This document shows positions 1-7,715 of a stretch of DNA of 64,000 nt, in pieces. The stretch covers positions 62,001 to 126,000 of the forward strand of contig CAWEQO010000004.1 of assembly GCA_963811225.1 (NCBI GenBank), read 5' to 3'. Each line of letters begins with the position of its first letter. Position 1 is the stretch's first letter. A program made the translations under genes and the position numbers. Origin of the DNA: CAWEQO01 sp963811225 (lineage in GTDB: Bacteria > Chloroflexota > Anaerolineae > Anaerolineales > Anaerolineaceae). Under the pieces are notes generated by a model. It was given only the letters and a program-made list of their open reading frames with translations, had not been told where the DNA came from and made no database searches.

Positions 1-467
1 AATGTGATGGCATTACGGCTGGCAAATTCAAGGAAGGAGGCCGCTCCGCCGATCTCTACGCCGTCGACCAGGTCTTCCTTCTTAACGCCCATCACATCCA
101 TTGTCATCTGGCAGGCGATCAGGCGCACACCCAATTCAATTGCCATTTCAAACAACTCGCTGGGTCTGGCGACGTTTGCTTTTCTCATCCAGCTGTTCAT
201 CATGGAGGTCGCCATGCCGGTCATCCCCGGCAGCATACCAACGATGTTGGGCACAGGCATTGGCATGGCCGGGTTGGCGATTGGGGCCACTTTTAAGCGG
301 TCCATCCTGCCCTTTTTGAGGATCTCCAGGCCGTAAAACGTAAAAAAGATAGCTGCTTCCATATCCATTGCCACGGCGGCAGTTGACAGGATCAGGGGCG
401 GGTATGCGGCGTCGAGGGTGCCGTGCCCGGCGATGATCGCGATGCGTGTTGCTGTTTGTGTATCCAT
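1..467 (-). CDS. DsrE-family (DsrE2-like) sulfur carrier, 3' end cut
   Basis: The protein reads from ATG at 467 down to the window edge without a stop, so the C-terminus is missing. It opens with a hydrophobic strand and a G-H-G-T turn, followed by a long region rich in Met, Gly and Pro (GMLPGMTGMATSMMN), a C-Q-M-T-M-D-V-M-G segment and a DGVEIGGAASF segment. This is the pattern of the DsrE/DsrF/DrsH-like or DsrE2 proteins (COG2210), which hold persulfide sulfur on cysteine, often at the membrane. A good ribosome binding site (AGGAG) precedes the start. It is the last visible gene of a minus-strand group with tusA and another dsrE, which supports a role in sulfur relay. Substrate and partner enzyme are not visible. 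Confidence 0.75.
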   Translation of the reverse strand, partial: MDTQTATRIAIIAGHGTLDAAYPPLILSTAAVAMDMEAAIFFTFYGLEILKKGRMDRLKVAPIANPAMPMPVPNIVGMLPGMTGMATSMMNSWMRKANVARPSELFEMAIELGVRLIACQMTMDVMGVKKEDLVDGVEIGGAASFLEFASRNAIT

Positions 468-665
468 AAAAAGACTCCTCTTTTCGACGAACTGGCAAAA
501 ACTGCAGCTCAAAACAAGACCCTGCTTCCATGTAGGATGCGGGCAGTCGCCAGGGGCCCTGCTCAGATCAACTTTCGACCCAATGGAGATCCTTTCAGAT
601 CGAAGGCCTATATGCGATTGGCGATGCTGGCTGCAGTTGATTCGCGCCTGTTGGCCGGTTGCGGT

Positions 666-1031
666 TTAGTAAACCAGCGTCCCTACGGATTCGCTGATTT
701 CTTTGACGAACGTGGCGGCGCTAACAACGGTGGCCGCTTCGACGAAATCGGTCTCTGGATTGATGTCGCGCGATTTGACGCACGGGCCGCAAACATATAA
801 TTTGCCGCCGGCCTCAATGTAGGCATCGAAGAGGTCTTTCAGGGGCGGGAATCCGTAGGCTATGATGTGCTCGATGACTCCCTTTGTCGCCAGCAGCACG
901 CCCGTGGTCTGCAAGCCGATGATGACTTCCATGTCGGAAGCCTGAGCGGCGGTTGCCATGACAAACGGGATGGTGGCGCGTTCGGGATCTTCCGGACCAT
1001 GGGTGGCAAGAATAACCAATTTCTCTGCCAT
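666..1031 (-). CDS. DsrE/DsrF-like sulfur-relay protein
   Basis: A protein of 121 residues with the DsrE fold: an N-terminal strand K-L-V-I-L-A-T-H-G, an ATIPFVMATAA helix, a second strand VIIGLQTTGV, and a conserved cysteine pair in V-C-G-P-C-V-K-S-R at about residues 80-83. In DsrE-family proteins a cysteine at this place carries persulfide sulfur. It lies 33 bp downstream of tusA on the same strand and is followed after 198 bp by a second DsrE-type gene. The set resembles the rhd-tusA-dsrE sulfur-trafficking modules of sulfur oxidisers and of many anaerobes. I see no rhodanese or heterodisulfide-reductase gene in the window, so direction of sulfur flow is unknown. Confidence 0.82.
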   Translation of the reverse strand: MAEKLVILATHGPEDPERATIPFVMATAAQASDMEVIIGLQTTGVLLATKGVIEHIIAYGFPPLKDLFDAYIEAGGKLYVCGPCVKSRDINPETDFVEAATVVSAATFVKEISESVGTLVY

Positions 1032-1064
1032 ATAAAAAGTCTCCTTTTTTGAACTTTGAACGGG

Positions 1065-1298
1065 TTATTTCTTCTTGATGAAGAAGATTTTCTTATCGCC
1101 TTTTTCTTCGTGGCCGAGCAGCTTATGGCCGGTCTTGGCGGTCCAGGCGTTGATGTCGGGTACCGAGCCGGGGTCTGTGGCGGTCATTTTCAGGACCTGG
1201 CCGGACTGCAAGCCATCGATGGCTTTTTTGGTCTTGAGGATCGGCATTGGGCAAGAGAGCCCGCTGCAATCCAGTTCTTGATCGAAAGTAAAATCCAT
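1065..1298 (-). CDS. tusA: TusA-family sulfurtransferase
   Basis: A protein of 77 residues with the TusA signature C-P-M-P (active Cys16) in LDCSGLSCPMPILKTKKAI-like context, then a helix and the strand VLKMTATDPGS. TusA proteins accept persulfide sulfur on this cysteine and pass it to partners. A longer frame reaches 1361, but ATG at 1298 is preferred because GGAGG sits a few bases upstream and the alignable domain begins there. Cys11, five residues before the active Cys, is an extra cysteine near the site. It is the first gene after the HTH/PocR regulator (66 bp gap) and precedes two DsrE-type genes, so a shared sulfur-carrier operon is likely. Confidence 0.88.
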   Translation of the reverse strand: MDFTFDQELDCSGLSCPMPILKTKKAIDGLQSGQVLKMTATDPGSVPDINAWTAKTGHKLLGHEEKGDKKIFFIKKK

Positions 1299-1364
1299 GG
1301 GTTCCTCCAAAAAGTATTTGTTCAAACAATTGTGGATGGGCTGTGCGCACCCACAATGCATTCG

Positions 1365-2114
1365 CTAAGGATTCACTGCCGAAATGGCAGCGATACGCTG
1401 CAGGCGGGTGATGAACTCTGCCCGCTCTTGAGCCATATGCTCAAAAGAAGAGGCCACCTTCGCCATCCAATTGCCAATTTCCAGGCGCTTATGGTCATCC
1501 AGCACGGTGATATCTTCGGCTGCCTGAGCCAGCGCATTTTGGTCGATGCTCAATTCCTGCGCCAGCCGGGCGATGCGTTGGGCTTCTTCGGCCTTATCCG
1601 GCTCGACGTAGTAGAACTGCCCGGCGATCAGCACCAGGGCGACCTCGCCCTGGACCTTAATCAGATGGCAGGTGTACTGCAAACCGGCATGGCAGTCGAT
1701 GAAAGAGTTAGCGCTCCAGGCGCTGCGGGCGATCTTACGCCAGCAGTCTTTGCAAGCCTGATGTCCCTGCTCGCTTTCCAGGATCAGCTTGCAGTAGTCG
1801 TTGGTGTTGCTGATCCCCATCACCGGCTCGCCTTCCAGGTCGATCGTCACTGCGCCGATTTGAGCGATCTCGGCCATCACATCTTGCACAGTCTGTGTGC
1901 AGGGCTGGGGCAGCAGCTTGCCGGCTTTGTTTTCGATACGGTTCTCGGCAGCGTGCTCGCCATTGAGAATGGCCTGAACGCTTTCGATCGAGAAACGCCA
2001 CCTGCCGCCAACCTTAATGCCGTTTAAGCGGCCATCGTTGAGCATCCGATAAATGGTCGTCCGGTCGACTTTAAGAATATCCTGGACTTCTTTTGCGGTT
2101 AATAAATCTGCCAT
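1365..2114 (-). CDS. HTH/PocR-domain transcriptional regulator
   Basis: The first about 50 residues (DLLTAKEVQDILKVDRTTI, then R-M-L-N-D-G-R-L-N-G-I-K-V-G-G-R-W-R-F) are an excisionase/MerR-like winged helix-turn-helix. Residues about 75-240 match the PocR ligand-sensing domain: C-x-x-C-W at about 130, repeated cysteines and CHAGLQYTCHLI, which in this family may bind a metal or small carbon ligand. The chosen start is ATG 2114; ten more codons are possible upstream but would run through the direct repeats at 2117-2164. There is no clear ribosome binding site. The gene heads the sulfur-carrier group, so it probably controls tusA and the dsrE genes and possibly itself through the repeats just before its start. 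Confidence 0.8.
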   Translation of the reverse strand: MADLLTAKEVQDILKVDRTTIYRMLNDGRLNGIKVGGRWRFSIESVQAILNGEHAAENRIENKAGKLLPQPCTQTVQDVMAEIAQIGAVTIDLEGEPVMGISNTNDYCKLILESEQGHQACKDCWRKIARSAWSANSFIDCHAGLQYTCHLIKVQGEVALVLIAGQFYYVEPDKAEEAQRIARLAQELSIDQNALAQAAEDITVLDDHKRLEIGNWMAKVASSFEHMAQERAEFITRLQRIAAISAVNP

Positions 2115-2116
2115 TT

Positions 2117-2164
2117 GTTTGCCATAGTATGCAATAATTTGCAATAGTTTGCTATAGTATGCAA
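2117..2164 (-). promoter_or_regulatory. Two direct repeats upstream of the PocR regulator
   Basis: On the minus strand the 18-mer TTGCATACTATRGCAAAC occurs twice (2147-2164 and 2117-2134), 30 bp apart start to start, about three DNA turns. The only difference is A/G at one position. Another TTGCAA half lies between them. The proximal copy ends three bases before the regulator's ATG. Same-face spacing and position suggest operators, most simply for the adjacent HTH protein (autoregulation); this is inference. Confidence 0.6.
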
Positions 2165-2202
2165 CTATAGTAGCCCCCTTACCCTATGATTCGATAGTGA
2201 TG

Positions 2203-2254
2203 ATTGTCACATGGAGTTTATGACACTTATCCCTCGTCAAGTAAATGTGACAAT
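2203..2254. promoter_or_regulatory. Inverted repeat with TGTCACA/TGTGACA arms
   Basis: ATTGTCACAT at 2203-2212 and ATGTGACAAT at 2245-2254 are exact reverse complements separated by 32 bp, in the gap upstream of the PocR regulator. The arms resemble half-sites of the Crp/Fnr family (TGTGA), but the spacing is unlike one Crp box, so two separate sites or a looped structure are possible. Confidence 0.35.
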
Positions 2255-2265
2255 AGCTATCTTAA

Positions 2266-2353
2266 TTAAGAAGAGAAGAGAGAGCCGAGAACCGGGAGTC
2301 GCTGTGGAATTCCGCAGCGACTTCCGATTCTCGGCTCTCTCTTCTCTTCTTAA
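2266..2353 (-). terminator. Long hairpin terminator, 39-bp stem
   Basis: Arms 2266-2304 and 2315-2353 pair over 39 positions with two mismatches around a 10-base loop. The right arm contains the stop codon (TAA, 2352-2350) of the flavin split-barrel gene, and the left arm mirrors it. It should end minus-strand transcripts before the PocR regulator. One of several such palindromes in the window. Confidence 0.75.
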
Positions 2354-3189
2354 AACGTGGTGACTGCCTCTAACGGCACTTCTGGATACAACTGACCGGG
2401 ATTGGGCGGCATGGAGTTGTACACCCAATTCACCTGCACCTCTCCGCAGGGGATGCCCCACACTTTACGCACGCCTAAGAAGGGCCCACGCAGCAGCACA
2501 TCCTCCATCTTCAGCGACACGCCCAGGACGGCCACTTCGGCGCCTTGCGGGACCTGCGCCAGGTCGTTCTTAAAGGCAGAGAGCGAGAACAGCAGGCGTT
2601 CGCGGTTCGCTGCCTGGGTTTGGATGGCCGGGACGATCTGGGGGTAACCGTCCGCGCCAATGCAGCCCAGGAACTTGAGGTTATCCAACTTGTTGAGGAA
2701 GCCCACGGTCCAGGGGTTGAGCGCCTTCCCGTCCGAATGCTTGCCGTCCAGGGTACGCGCCAGCGAGGTTTCCAACGCAGCAGCGACCACGCTGCCCATT
2801 GGCAGGGCCTGCTTGCCGGTCTGCTCCACCAGATCCATGTAGTAGACGGTATGGATGCCGAAGTAGGCGTTGTAGCGGAACATGGGGATCCTGTTATATT
2901 GATCGAACTCCGGTCCGCTGGTGGCGGTGTGGGTGAAGGTGGCCTTGCCACGCCACAGGCTCTTGTCCAGCGTCATTACCAAAAAGCCCACCTTCGGGTT
3001 TTCGCGGATGTTAGCTTTGCTCTGCCCTTCGGTAAATTGGCCCCAGGTCATTTTGTTCGATCCACAGGCCTGCAGTGTGCTGATCAACGTCAGGTGCGGC
3101 TGACCTTGTGGGTTGATCGTGGCGAGGATGCCGATTTTTAAGGGATTTGCAAAGGATTGGATGTCTTCGGAAGAGAAGGTTTTGTTCAT
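2350..3189 (-). CDS. Pyridoxamine 5'-phosphate oxidase-like flavin protein
   Basis: A protein of 279 residues. The first about 150 residues have the split-barrel flavin-binding pattern: I-G-I-L-A-T-I-N-P-Q-G-Q-P-H-L-T-L-I-S near residue 19, then M-T-W-G-Q-F, then a N-P-K-V-G-F-L-V-M strand. The second half (KFLGCIGADGYPQIVPAIQ) is a second barrel-like repeat, so the protein looks like two fused split barrels. Such proteins bind FMN, F420 or haem; which one cannot be told. It lies downstream of the glycyl radical activase (135 bp gap with a hairpin), and the link to that pathway is unproven. No PLP-synthesis context is present. Confidence 0.72.
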   Translation of the reverse strand: MNKTFSSEDIQSFANPLKIGILATINPQGQPHLTLISTLQACGSNKMTWGQFTEGQSKANIRENPKVGFLVMTLDKSLWRGKATFTHTATSGPEFDQYNRIPMFRYNAYFGIHTVYYMDLVEQTGKQALPMGSVVAAALETSLARTLDGKHSDGKALNPWTVGFLNKLDNLKFLGCIGADGYPQIVPAIQTQAANRERLLFSLSAFKNDLAQVPQGAEVAVLGVSLKMEDVLLRGPFLGVRKVWGIPCGEVQVNWVYNSMPPNPGQLYPEVPLEAVTTF

Positions 3190-3240
3190 GGAAACCTCAT
3201 CAATTCAGAACGCAGAAAGTGGAGAGCAGAGAACAGTTAA

Positions 3241-3312
3241 TTTCCCAGCGGGTCAGACCGATCCCTTGGCCGTCATAGAGGGGGCAGGGGGCAGGTCTGA
3301 CCCGCTGGGAAA
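3241..3312 (-). terminator. Hairpin after the glycyl radical operon
   Basis: Arms 3241-3259 and 3294-3312 are exact 19-bp inverted repeats with a G-rich 34-base loop, just downstream of the activase stop codon at 3325. It probably ends the glycyl radical transcript. The flank at 3215-3238 carries the GAGAGCAGAGAACAG word shared with the hairpins near 28.56 and 36.38 kb. Confidence 0.6.
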
Positions 3313-3324
3313 AGGTTTGGTTTT

Positions 3325-4275
3325 TCATACCCTTGTCGCTCCGGTCGCAAAAATCCGATCCGCCAGCGCTCCAGAAGACCCGGCCCATCCGGCACATTCG
3401 TCCAGTTCGGGCCCGGTCAGCAGGGGCGTCTCGGCGAAGGGCCAGGGCATATCCAGGCGCCGGTACTTATCGCGGCACAGGTTGTTGAAGGCGCACAGCT
3501 CCCAGCGCTGCACCACTTCCCCCAGGTTCTCGGCGATCCATGCGCCGATGGCCGCCAGGTTTTCCTGCGTGGCTGTCGCGCCGGGAATCAGCGGTGTCCG
3601 GATCCACAGCGCCTTCTCGGGTCTGGATTTCAGCGTATCCCGTACGAACAGCAGGTTCTCCATAATCAAGCGGTTGTCCTGACCCGTAAAGCGGCGATGC
3701 TGCTCGGGGTCCATCAGCTTCAAGTCAAACAACACCAGGTCGCTGAACGGCAGGATGCGCGCCAGTGCCTCTTGCGAGCACAGGCCGCAGGTGTCCAGGG
3801 CGGTCTGCACCCCGACGGCGTGCAGGCGCTCGAACAGCGCCGCGGTGAAGCCGGACTGCAGGGTAGGCTCGCCGCCTGAGGCAGTCACCCCGCCGCCCGA
3901 TGCTTCAAAGTACGCCTGGTCTTTGAGCAGTTCCTTGACCAGCGGCTCCAGCTCGGTCTGCGTGCCTAAGCGCTCCATGGCGTTGGCCGGGCAGGCCTCG
4001 GCGCACAGCCCGCAGCCGCTGCAGGTGGCCCGGTCGATGACCGGGCCGGTGTCCGACCAGCGGATGGCTCCGCTCGGGCAGCTCTTGGTGCACGTCCGGC
4101 AGCCGATGCAGTGGTTCTCCAGCCAGTGCACTTGCGGCTGCGGCGAGATGCTCTCGGGGTTGTGGCACCACTGGCAGCGCAGCGAGCAGCCCTTGAAAAA
4201 GACCGTCGTGCGAATGCCTGGGCCGTCTTCGGTGGACAGGCGCTGTAAATGCAGGATTGTGGCGGACAGGCTCAT
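3325..4275 (-). CDS. Glycyl radical enzyme activase (radical SAM)
   Basis: A protein of 316 residues with the radical SAM cluster C30-x3-C34-x2-C37 (GCSLRCQWCHNPES), preceded by D-G-P-G-I-R-T. A two-cluster ferredoxin insert follows (CIGCRTCTKSCP and CSGCGLCAEACP, about residues 57-98), then G-G-G-V-T-A-S-G-G-E-P. This is the architecture of PflA-like activases that serve non-pyruvate glycyl radical enzymes (HpdA, CutD, BssD types). It reduces SAM to a 5'-deoxyadenosyl radical and places the glycyl radical on its partner. The gene starts 11 bp after the stop of the glycyl radical enzyme, so the two are co-transcribed and very likely partners. Confidence 0.95.
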   Translation of the reverse strand: MSLSATILHLQRLSTEDGPGIRTTVFFKGCSLRCQWCHNPESISPQPQVHWLENHCIGCRTCTKSCPSGAIRWSDTGPVIDRATCSGCGLCAEACPANAMERLGTQTELEPLVKELLKDQAYFEASGGGVTASGGEPTLQSGFTAALFERLHAVGVQTALDTCGLCSQEALARILPFSDLVLFDLKLMDPEQHRRFTGQDNRLIMENLLFVRDTLKSRPEKALWIRTPLIPGATATQENLAAIGAWIAENLGEVVQRWELCAFNNLCRDKYRRLDMPWPFAETPLLTGPELDECAGWAGSSGALADRIFATGATRV

Positions 4276-4286
4276 CGCAACCGGCC

Positions 4287-6824
4287 CTACATGGCGTGGC
4301 TCTCGCGCGCGATGATCTCGTCTTGCAGCTCGCGCCCGATGGCGGTGAAATAGGCGTTATAACCGGTTACCCGCACCAGGAGATGGCGGTAGTTTTCGGG
4401 ATGCTTTTGCGCATCCCGCAGCATGTCGGCTTCGATCACGTTCACCTGCAGAGCTGTGCCGCCGTTCTCGATGTAGCCCCGCAAAAAGGCCTTGAACTTT
4501 TGCTTGTGCTCCGGGTCACGCATGAGCGAGGGGTTGAAGGTCATGGTGTGACTGGCGCCGTTGGGCAGCACATTGCAGAACTGACCCGGAAGGCCGCCTT
4601 TGAGCGCCTTGCCGACCGAGTTGACGTTGGCGGTCGGGCCGTTGATGTCGGCGCCGTTGGATGGACAGATGGCGTTGGATAGGAACTTGCCCTGGGCGCG
4701 GCCGTCGGGGCTGGCGGGCAGCACGAAGCTGTCGGCGATCCAGTAGTTCCACGATAACATCCCCGGGCGGAACTGCCGCCCGGTCGAGCGGGTCTTGTGT
4801 TTCCAGGTCTCCTCGGCGAACAACGCCATGACCTTCGCAGCCATCTCGTCGGCTTCGTCATCGTCGCGGCCGAACTTGGGCGCTTTGTTGAGCGCAGTGG
4901 CTTGCAGCACCTCGTGGCCTTTCCAGTTGTCCTTCAGCGCCTGGATCAGTTCAATCAGGCTGCAGACCTGCTTGTCGTACACCAAATATTTGACCGCCAG
5001 CAGCGAATCGACCGTGGTGGCAAAGGTGACCGCTTCCAACGTGGAGAAGTTGAGCTCTGCGCCTCCCTCAGTGACGTCCATGCCTTTACGAGCGCAGCCA
5101 CGAACCAGGCAGGATAAGTAGGGCGTGGGAGCATACATTGCCCGGATCTCCTCCGAGCGCTCGTACAGTGCCGCCGTCATTTCGATCAATCTCTGGGTCT
5201 GCGCCACATAGGCTTCCCAGAACTGTTCCCAGACGCCGAAGCTGTTCGAGCGATCATTCTCGTGCCCCCAGACGATCAGGTTGTTGGGCACACCGGTGTT
5301 GGCGCCCCAGCGCTCGATTGGTTCTTCTTTACCGCTCATTGGGTCGGTGAAGGGCAGTAGATCGTATCCGCCAGTGAGGGCCAGCTCGACCGCTTTGAGC
5401 AGGTTGAGGTTGTTGTCCACCGTGCCGGAGCGGTCGTTGCCCGCCATGGTGTTCTCCAGGCAGCCGACCGGGGCGTAGTCGTGGACGTTGCCTTTGTGGA
5501 TGTAGCGTTCAACCCCCGCTTTTTGCGCTTCCAGCAGCATCCCGGCCATCGAGCGCTCATCGAAGTTGAGCAGGAAGGGTGCACCCTGGCTGGAGGCGAT
5601 CATATCGACCAGCCGGTCCAGCAGTTTGTCGGGCGAGCCGCGGTGCAGGCGCACGTTGGGCTTGGGCTCCAGGATCGGCGACATCTCGTCGATCACGTCC
5701 AGGATGGTGCAGGTCAGGTCATTGGTCATGTCAACGCTGTTCGGCCCCATACCGGACAGGGTCATCAGCTGCCCGTACCCGGCAGTGATGCCCTGATTGC
5801 CGCCCGTGCGGATCAGGGCGTCGTAGGCTGTGTTGCAGTGCACCCAAAAGCATTTGAGGATCTCTTTGCCGAACTCGGGATCCATGCCGTCGTCGATGGA
5901 GCGCCGCCAGTATGGGTACAGATACTGGTCGATGCGCCCGAAGGACACGCCCGGTCCGGGATAGTTTTCGTCGGCCATCACCAGCATGTGCGTCAGCCAC
6001 AGCGACTGGACCGCCTCCCAGAAGGTCTCGGCGGGCTCCCAGGGCATTTTGAGCAGCATGTTGGCCATCTCGTTCAGCTCGGCCTTGCGCTGCGCGTCCG
6101 GCTCGTGCAGTGACAGCTCGGCGCACAACTGGCTGTATTTCGCTGCCAGCTCACGCGCCATCGTGGCGGACGTGCGCATGGCCCGCAGCTGGGCGCCGCG
6201 CGATCCCTGGCGCTCTTGCGGCGAAAGCGACTCCAGGGATTGGTCAATTTCCAGAGCGATGCCCTTCCAGCCGCACTGTAATACCGAGGGGTAATCGGGG
6301 ATCAAGTGTCCGCTGGTGGCTCCCGAATTGCCGCAGCCATGATTGTGGAACCAGATGACCGCAGCGCGTGCGCCCTGCTTGCCGTACACCATCTTGTCGT
6401 GGCGGGCGGCCTCGCGCTTATTAAGACAGCAGGATGTCAGGATGTTGAAGCGCGCCCCTGCCAGCAAATCGCCGGGGAACATCTCTTGCGGCAAGTAGTT
6501 GATCATCACCTCTTTGACGAACCACGCCCGGCGCTCCGGCAGGCTCCACTTCCAAAAATTGGCGTCCAGGCGCACCGGTTTGGCGGTTTGCTTGAAGGAC
6601 GAGCGGAACGTATCGAAGAAGGTGTAGGTCTCCGGGACGATGTAGAAGGTCAGCTCGTTGTATTGGAAGTCCCAGGGGGTCCCGGTTGTCCAGGAGGTGA
6701 ATTCATTATTCCACTTGCGCTCGATCCCCTGGAAATAAAAATCACGCAGCCATTGGACTCGCGCCGATAAGTTCCCCGGCTGCTTAATTGGATAAAGCGG
6801 CGTTTCTACCATTCCGGTGCCCAT
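4287..6824 (-). CDS. Glycyl radical enzyme (substrate unknown)
   Basis: A protein of 845 residues with both signatures of the family: the thiyl cysteine in V-G-C-L-E (Cys455, Glu457) and the glycyl radical loop R-V-T-G-Y-N-A-Y-F (Gly821) near the C-terminus. The G-C-x-E form groups it with decarboxylases, dehydratases and C-N lyases rather than with fumarate-adding BssA-type enzymes. The stretch after the cysteine (NTMAGNDRSGTVD) recalls arylacetate decarboxylases such as HpdB, but this is from memory and the substrate is not settled. No small HpdC-like subunit is seen. GGAGG lies five bases before ATG 6824. The operon has enzyme then activase. Confidence 0.88.
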   Translation of the reverse strand: MGTGMVETPLYPIKQPGNLSARVQWLRDFYFQGIERKWNNEFTSWTTGTPWDFQYNELTFYIVPETYTFFDTFRSSFKQTAKPVRLDANFWKWSLPERRAWFVKEVMINYLPQEMFPGDLLAGARFNILTSCCLNKREAARHDKMVYGKQGARAAVIWFHNHGCGNSGATSGHLIPDYPSVLQCGWKGIALEIDQSLESLSPQERQGSRGAQLRAMRTSATMARELAAKYSQLCAELSLHEPDAQRKAELNEMANMLLKMPWEPAETFWEAVQSLWLTHMLVMADENYPGPGVSFGRIDQYLYPYWRRSIDDGMDPEFGKEILKCFWVHCNTAYDALIRTGGNQGITAGYGQLMTLSGMGPNSVDMTNDLTCTILDVIDEMSPILEPKPNVRLHRGSPDKLLDRLVDMIASSQGAPFLLNFDERSMAGMLLEAQKAGVERYIHKGNVHDYAPVGCLENTMAGNDRSGTVDNNLNLLKAVELALTGGYDLLPFTDPMSGKEEPIERWGANTGVPNNLIVWGHENDRSNSFGVWEQFWEAYVAQTQRLIEMTAALYERSEEIRAMYAPTPYLSCLVRGCARKGMDVTEGGAELNFSTLEAVTFATTVDSLLAVKYLVYDKQVCSLIELIQALKDNWKGHEVLQATALNKAPKFGRDDDEADEMAAKVMALFAEETWKHKTRSTGRQFRPGMLSWNYWIADSFVLPASPDGRAQGKFLSNAICPSNGADINGPTANVNSVGKALKGGLPGQFCNVLPNGASHTMTFNPSLMRDPEHKQKFKAFLRGYIENGGTALQVNVIEADMLRDAQKHPENYRHLLVRVTGYNAYFTAIGRELQDEIIARESHAM

Positions 6825-6891
6825 ACACCCTCCAGGTTTTCACTGATCAACGGAATTCGTTAGCTATATTGTATAACAATCCGGGACTTTT

Positions 6892-6979
6892 GCATGAGCT
6901 TCAAAGAGGCGGGCGCTTGTGTGTTCGCAAAGCAGCAGCTCCGCGAACACACAAGCACCCGCCTCTTTGAAGCTCATGC
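6892..6979. repeat. 37-bp stem hairpin between divergent genes
   Basis: Arms 6892-6928 and 6943-6979 are inverted repeats with a single mismatch over 37 bp and a 14-base loop. It lies in the 237-bp gap between the divergent glycyl radical enzyme and methyltransferase genes. No T-run follows on either strand, so it does not look like an ordinary terminator here. The rest of the gap holds AT-rich promoter-like stretches near 6860-6880 and 6979-6990. Confidence 0.7.
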
Positions 6980-7061
6980 TATACTACTTTCATACCCCCA
7001 GCCCAGCATTTAACAAACGACAATTCGGGGATGTCCGGTTCTAACATGGAAAGGGGATCTC

Positions 7062-7715
7062 ATGGGTTTTACGACTGGCTCGTCCGGCAGCGGAAACGAT
7101 ATCAGTTTGCGGCGTCCGCCGGTGCCGGAGTTTCCCGATGAGGAGATGGTTGCCTTCACAGATCATCTCTGGCGCAAGCTTGCGCCTGGAGAACGAGTGC
7201 TGGACGTGGGCTGTGGGCGAGGCCGAAATACCTTCTACCTGGCGCGCGCCGGCTTCGAGGTTGACGGCGTCGATGTATCCCGGCTGGCGCTCTCTATCGC
7301 CTGCGCCCGCAGTCGAGACTGGGGCTTCCCCGCCAGCTACCAGGCCGCAAACTTGCTGCGCCTGCCGTTTGCAGACGAATCGTTTGCGGCGGCAGTGTGC
7401 GTGCATGTGCTGCCGTACCACAGGAAGGGTGATTTGTGTCGTGGAATGCAGGAGCTGCGGCGGGTGCTGCGCCCAGGGGGCTACCTGTATTTCGATCTGT
7501 TTGGCAAAGAAGATATCGCTTTTGGCGGCGGACAGCCGATAGAGCCGGGCACCTTCTTCAACCCGCACGGCTTGCCGCTCCACTTTAGCGACCGCATGGA
7601 AATCGATGAGATCTCGGAGGGCTTTCATCTGGAGCGCATCCTGCACATGGAGCTCCATTCGGTTCTTGGGGAGCGTTCGATATGGGGCGTTTGGGCAGTG
7701 AAATCGGCACAATGA
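7062..7715 (+). CDS. Class I SAM-dependent methyltransferase
   Basis: A protein of 217 residues with the Rossmann methyltransferase motifs: V-L-D-V-G-C-G-R-G-R-N at about 46-56 (SAM-binding loop), V-D-G-V-D-V-S acidic strand at about 67, N-L-L-R-L-P-F-A-D at about 95-103, and L-R-R-V-L-R-P-G-G-Y-L near 137. It looks like the methyltransf_11/25 group that acts on small molecules. The substrate cannot be assigned. Its stop overlaps the start of the acetyltransferase gene by ATGA, so the two are translationally coupled and may modify the same target. Confidence 0.88.
   Translation: MGFTTGSSGSGNDISLRRPPVPEFPDEEMVAFTDHLWRKLAPGERVLDVGCGRGRNTFYLARAGFEVDGVDVSRLALSIACARSRDWGFPASYQAANLLRLPFADESFAAAVCVHVLPYHRKGDLCRGMQELRRVLRPGGYLYFDLFGKEDIAFGGGQPIEPGTFFNPHGLPLHFSDRMEIDEISEGFHLERILHMELHSVLGERSIWGVWAVKSAQ

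Noticed and set aside
1056..2027. A 323-codon plus-strand open frame over tusA and the PocR regulator
   Set aside because: It overlaps two genes with clear family motifs on the minus strand and has no family-like motif of its own.
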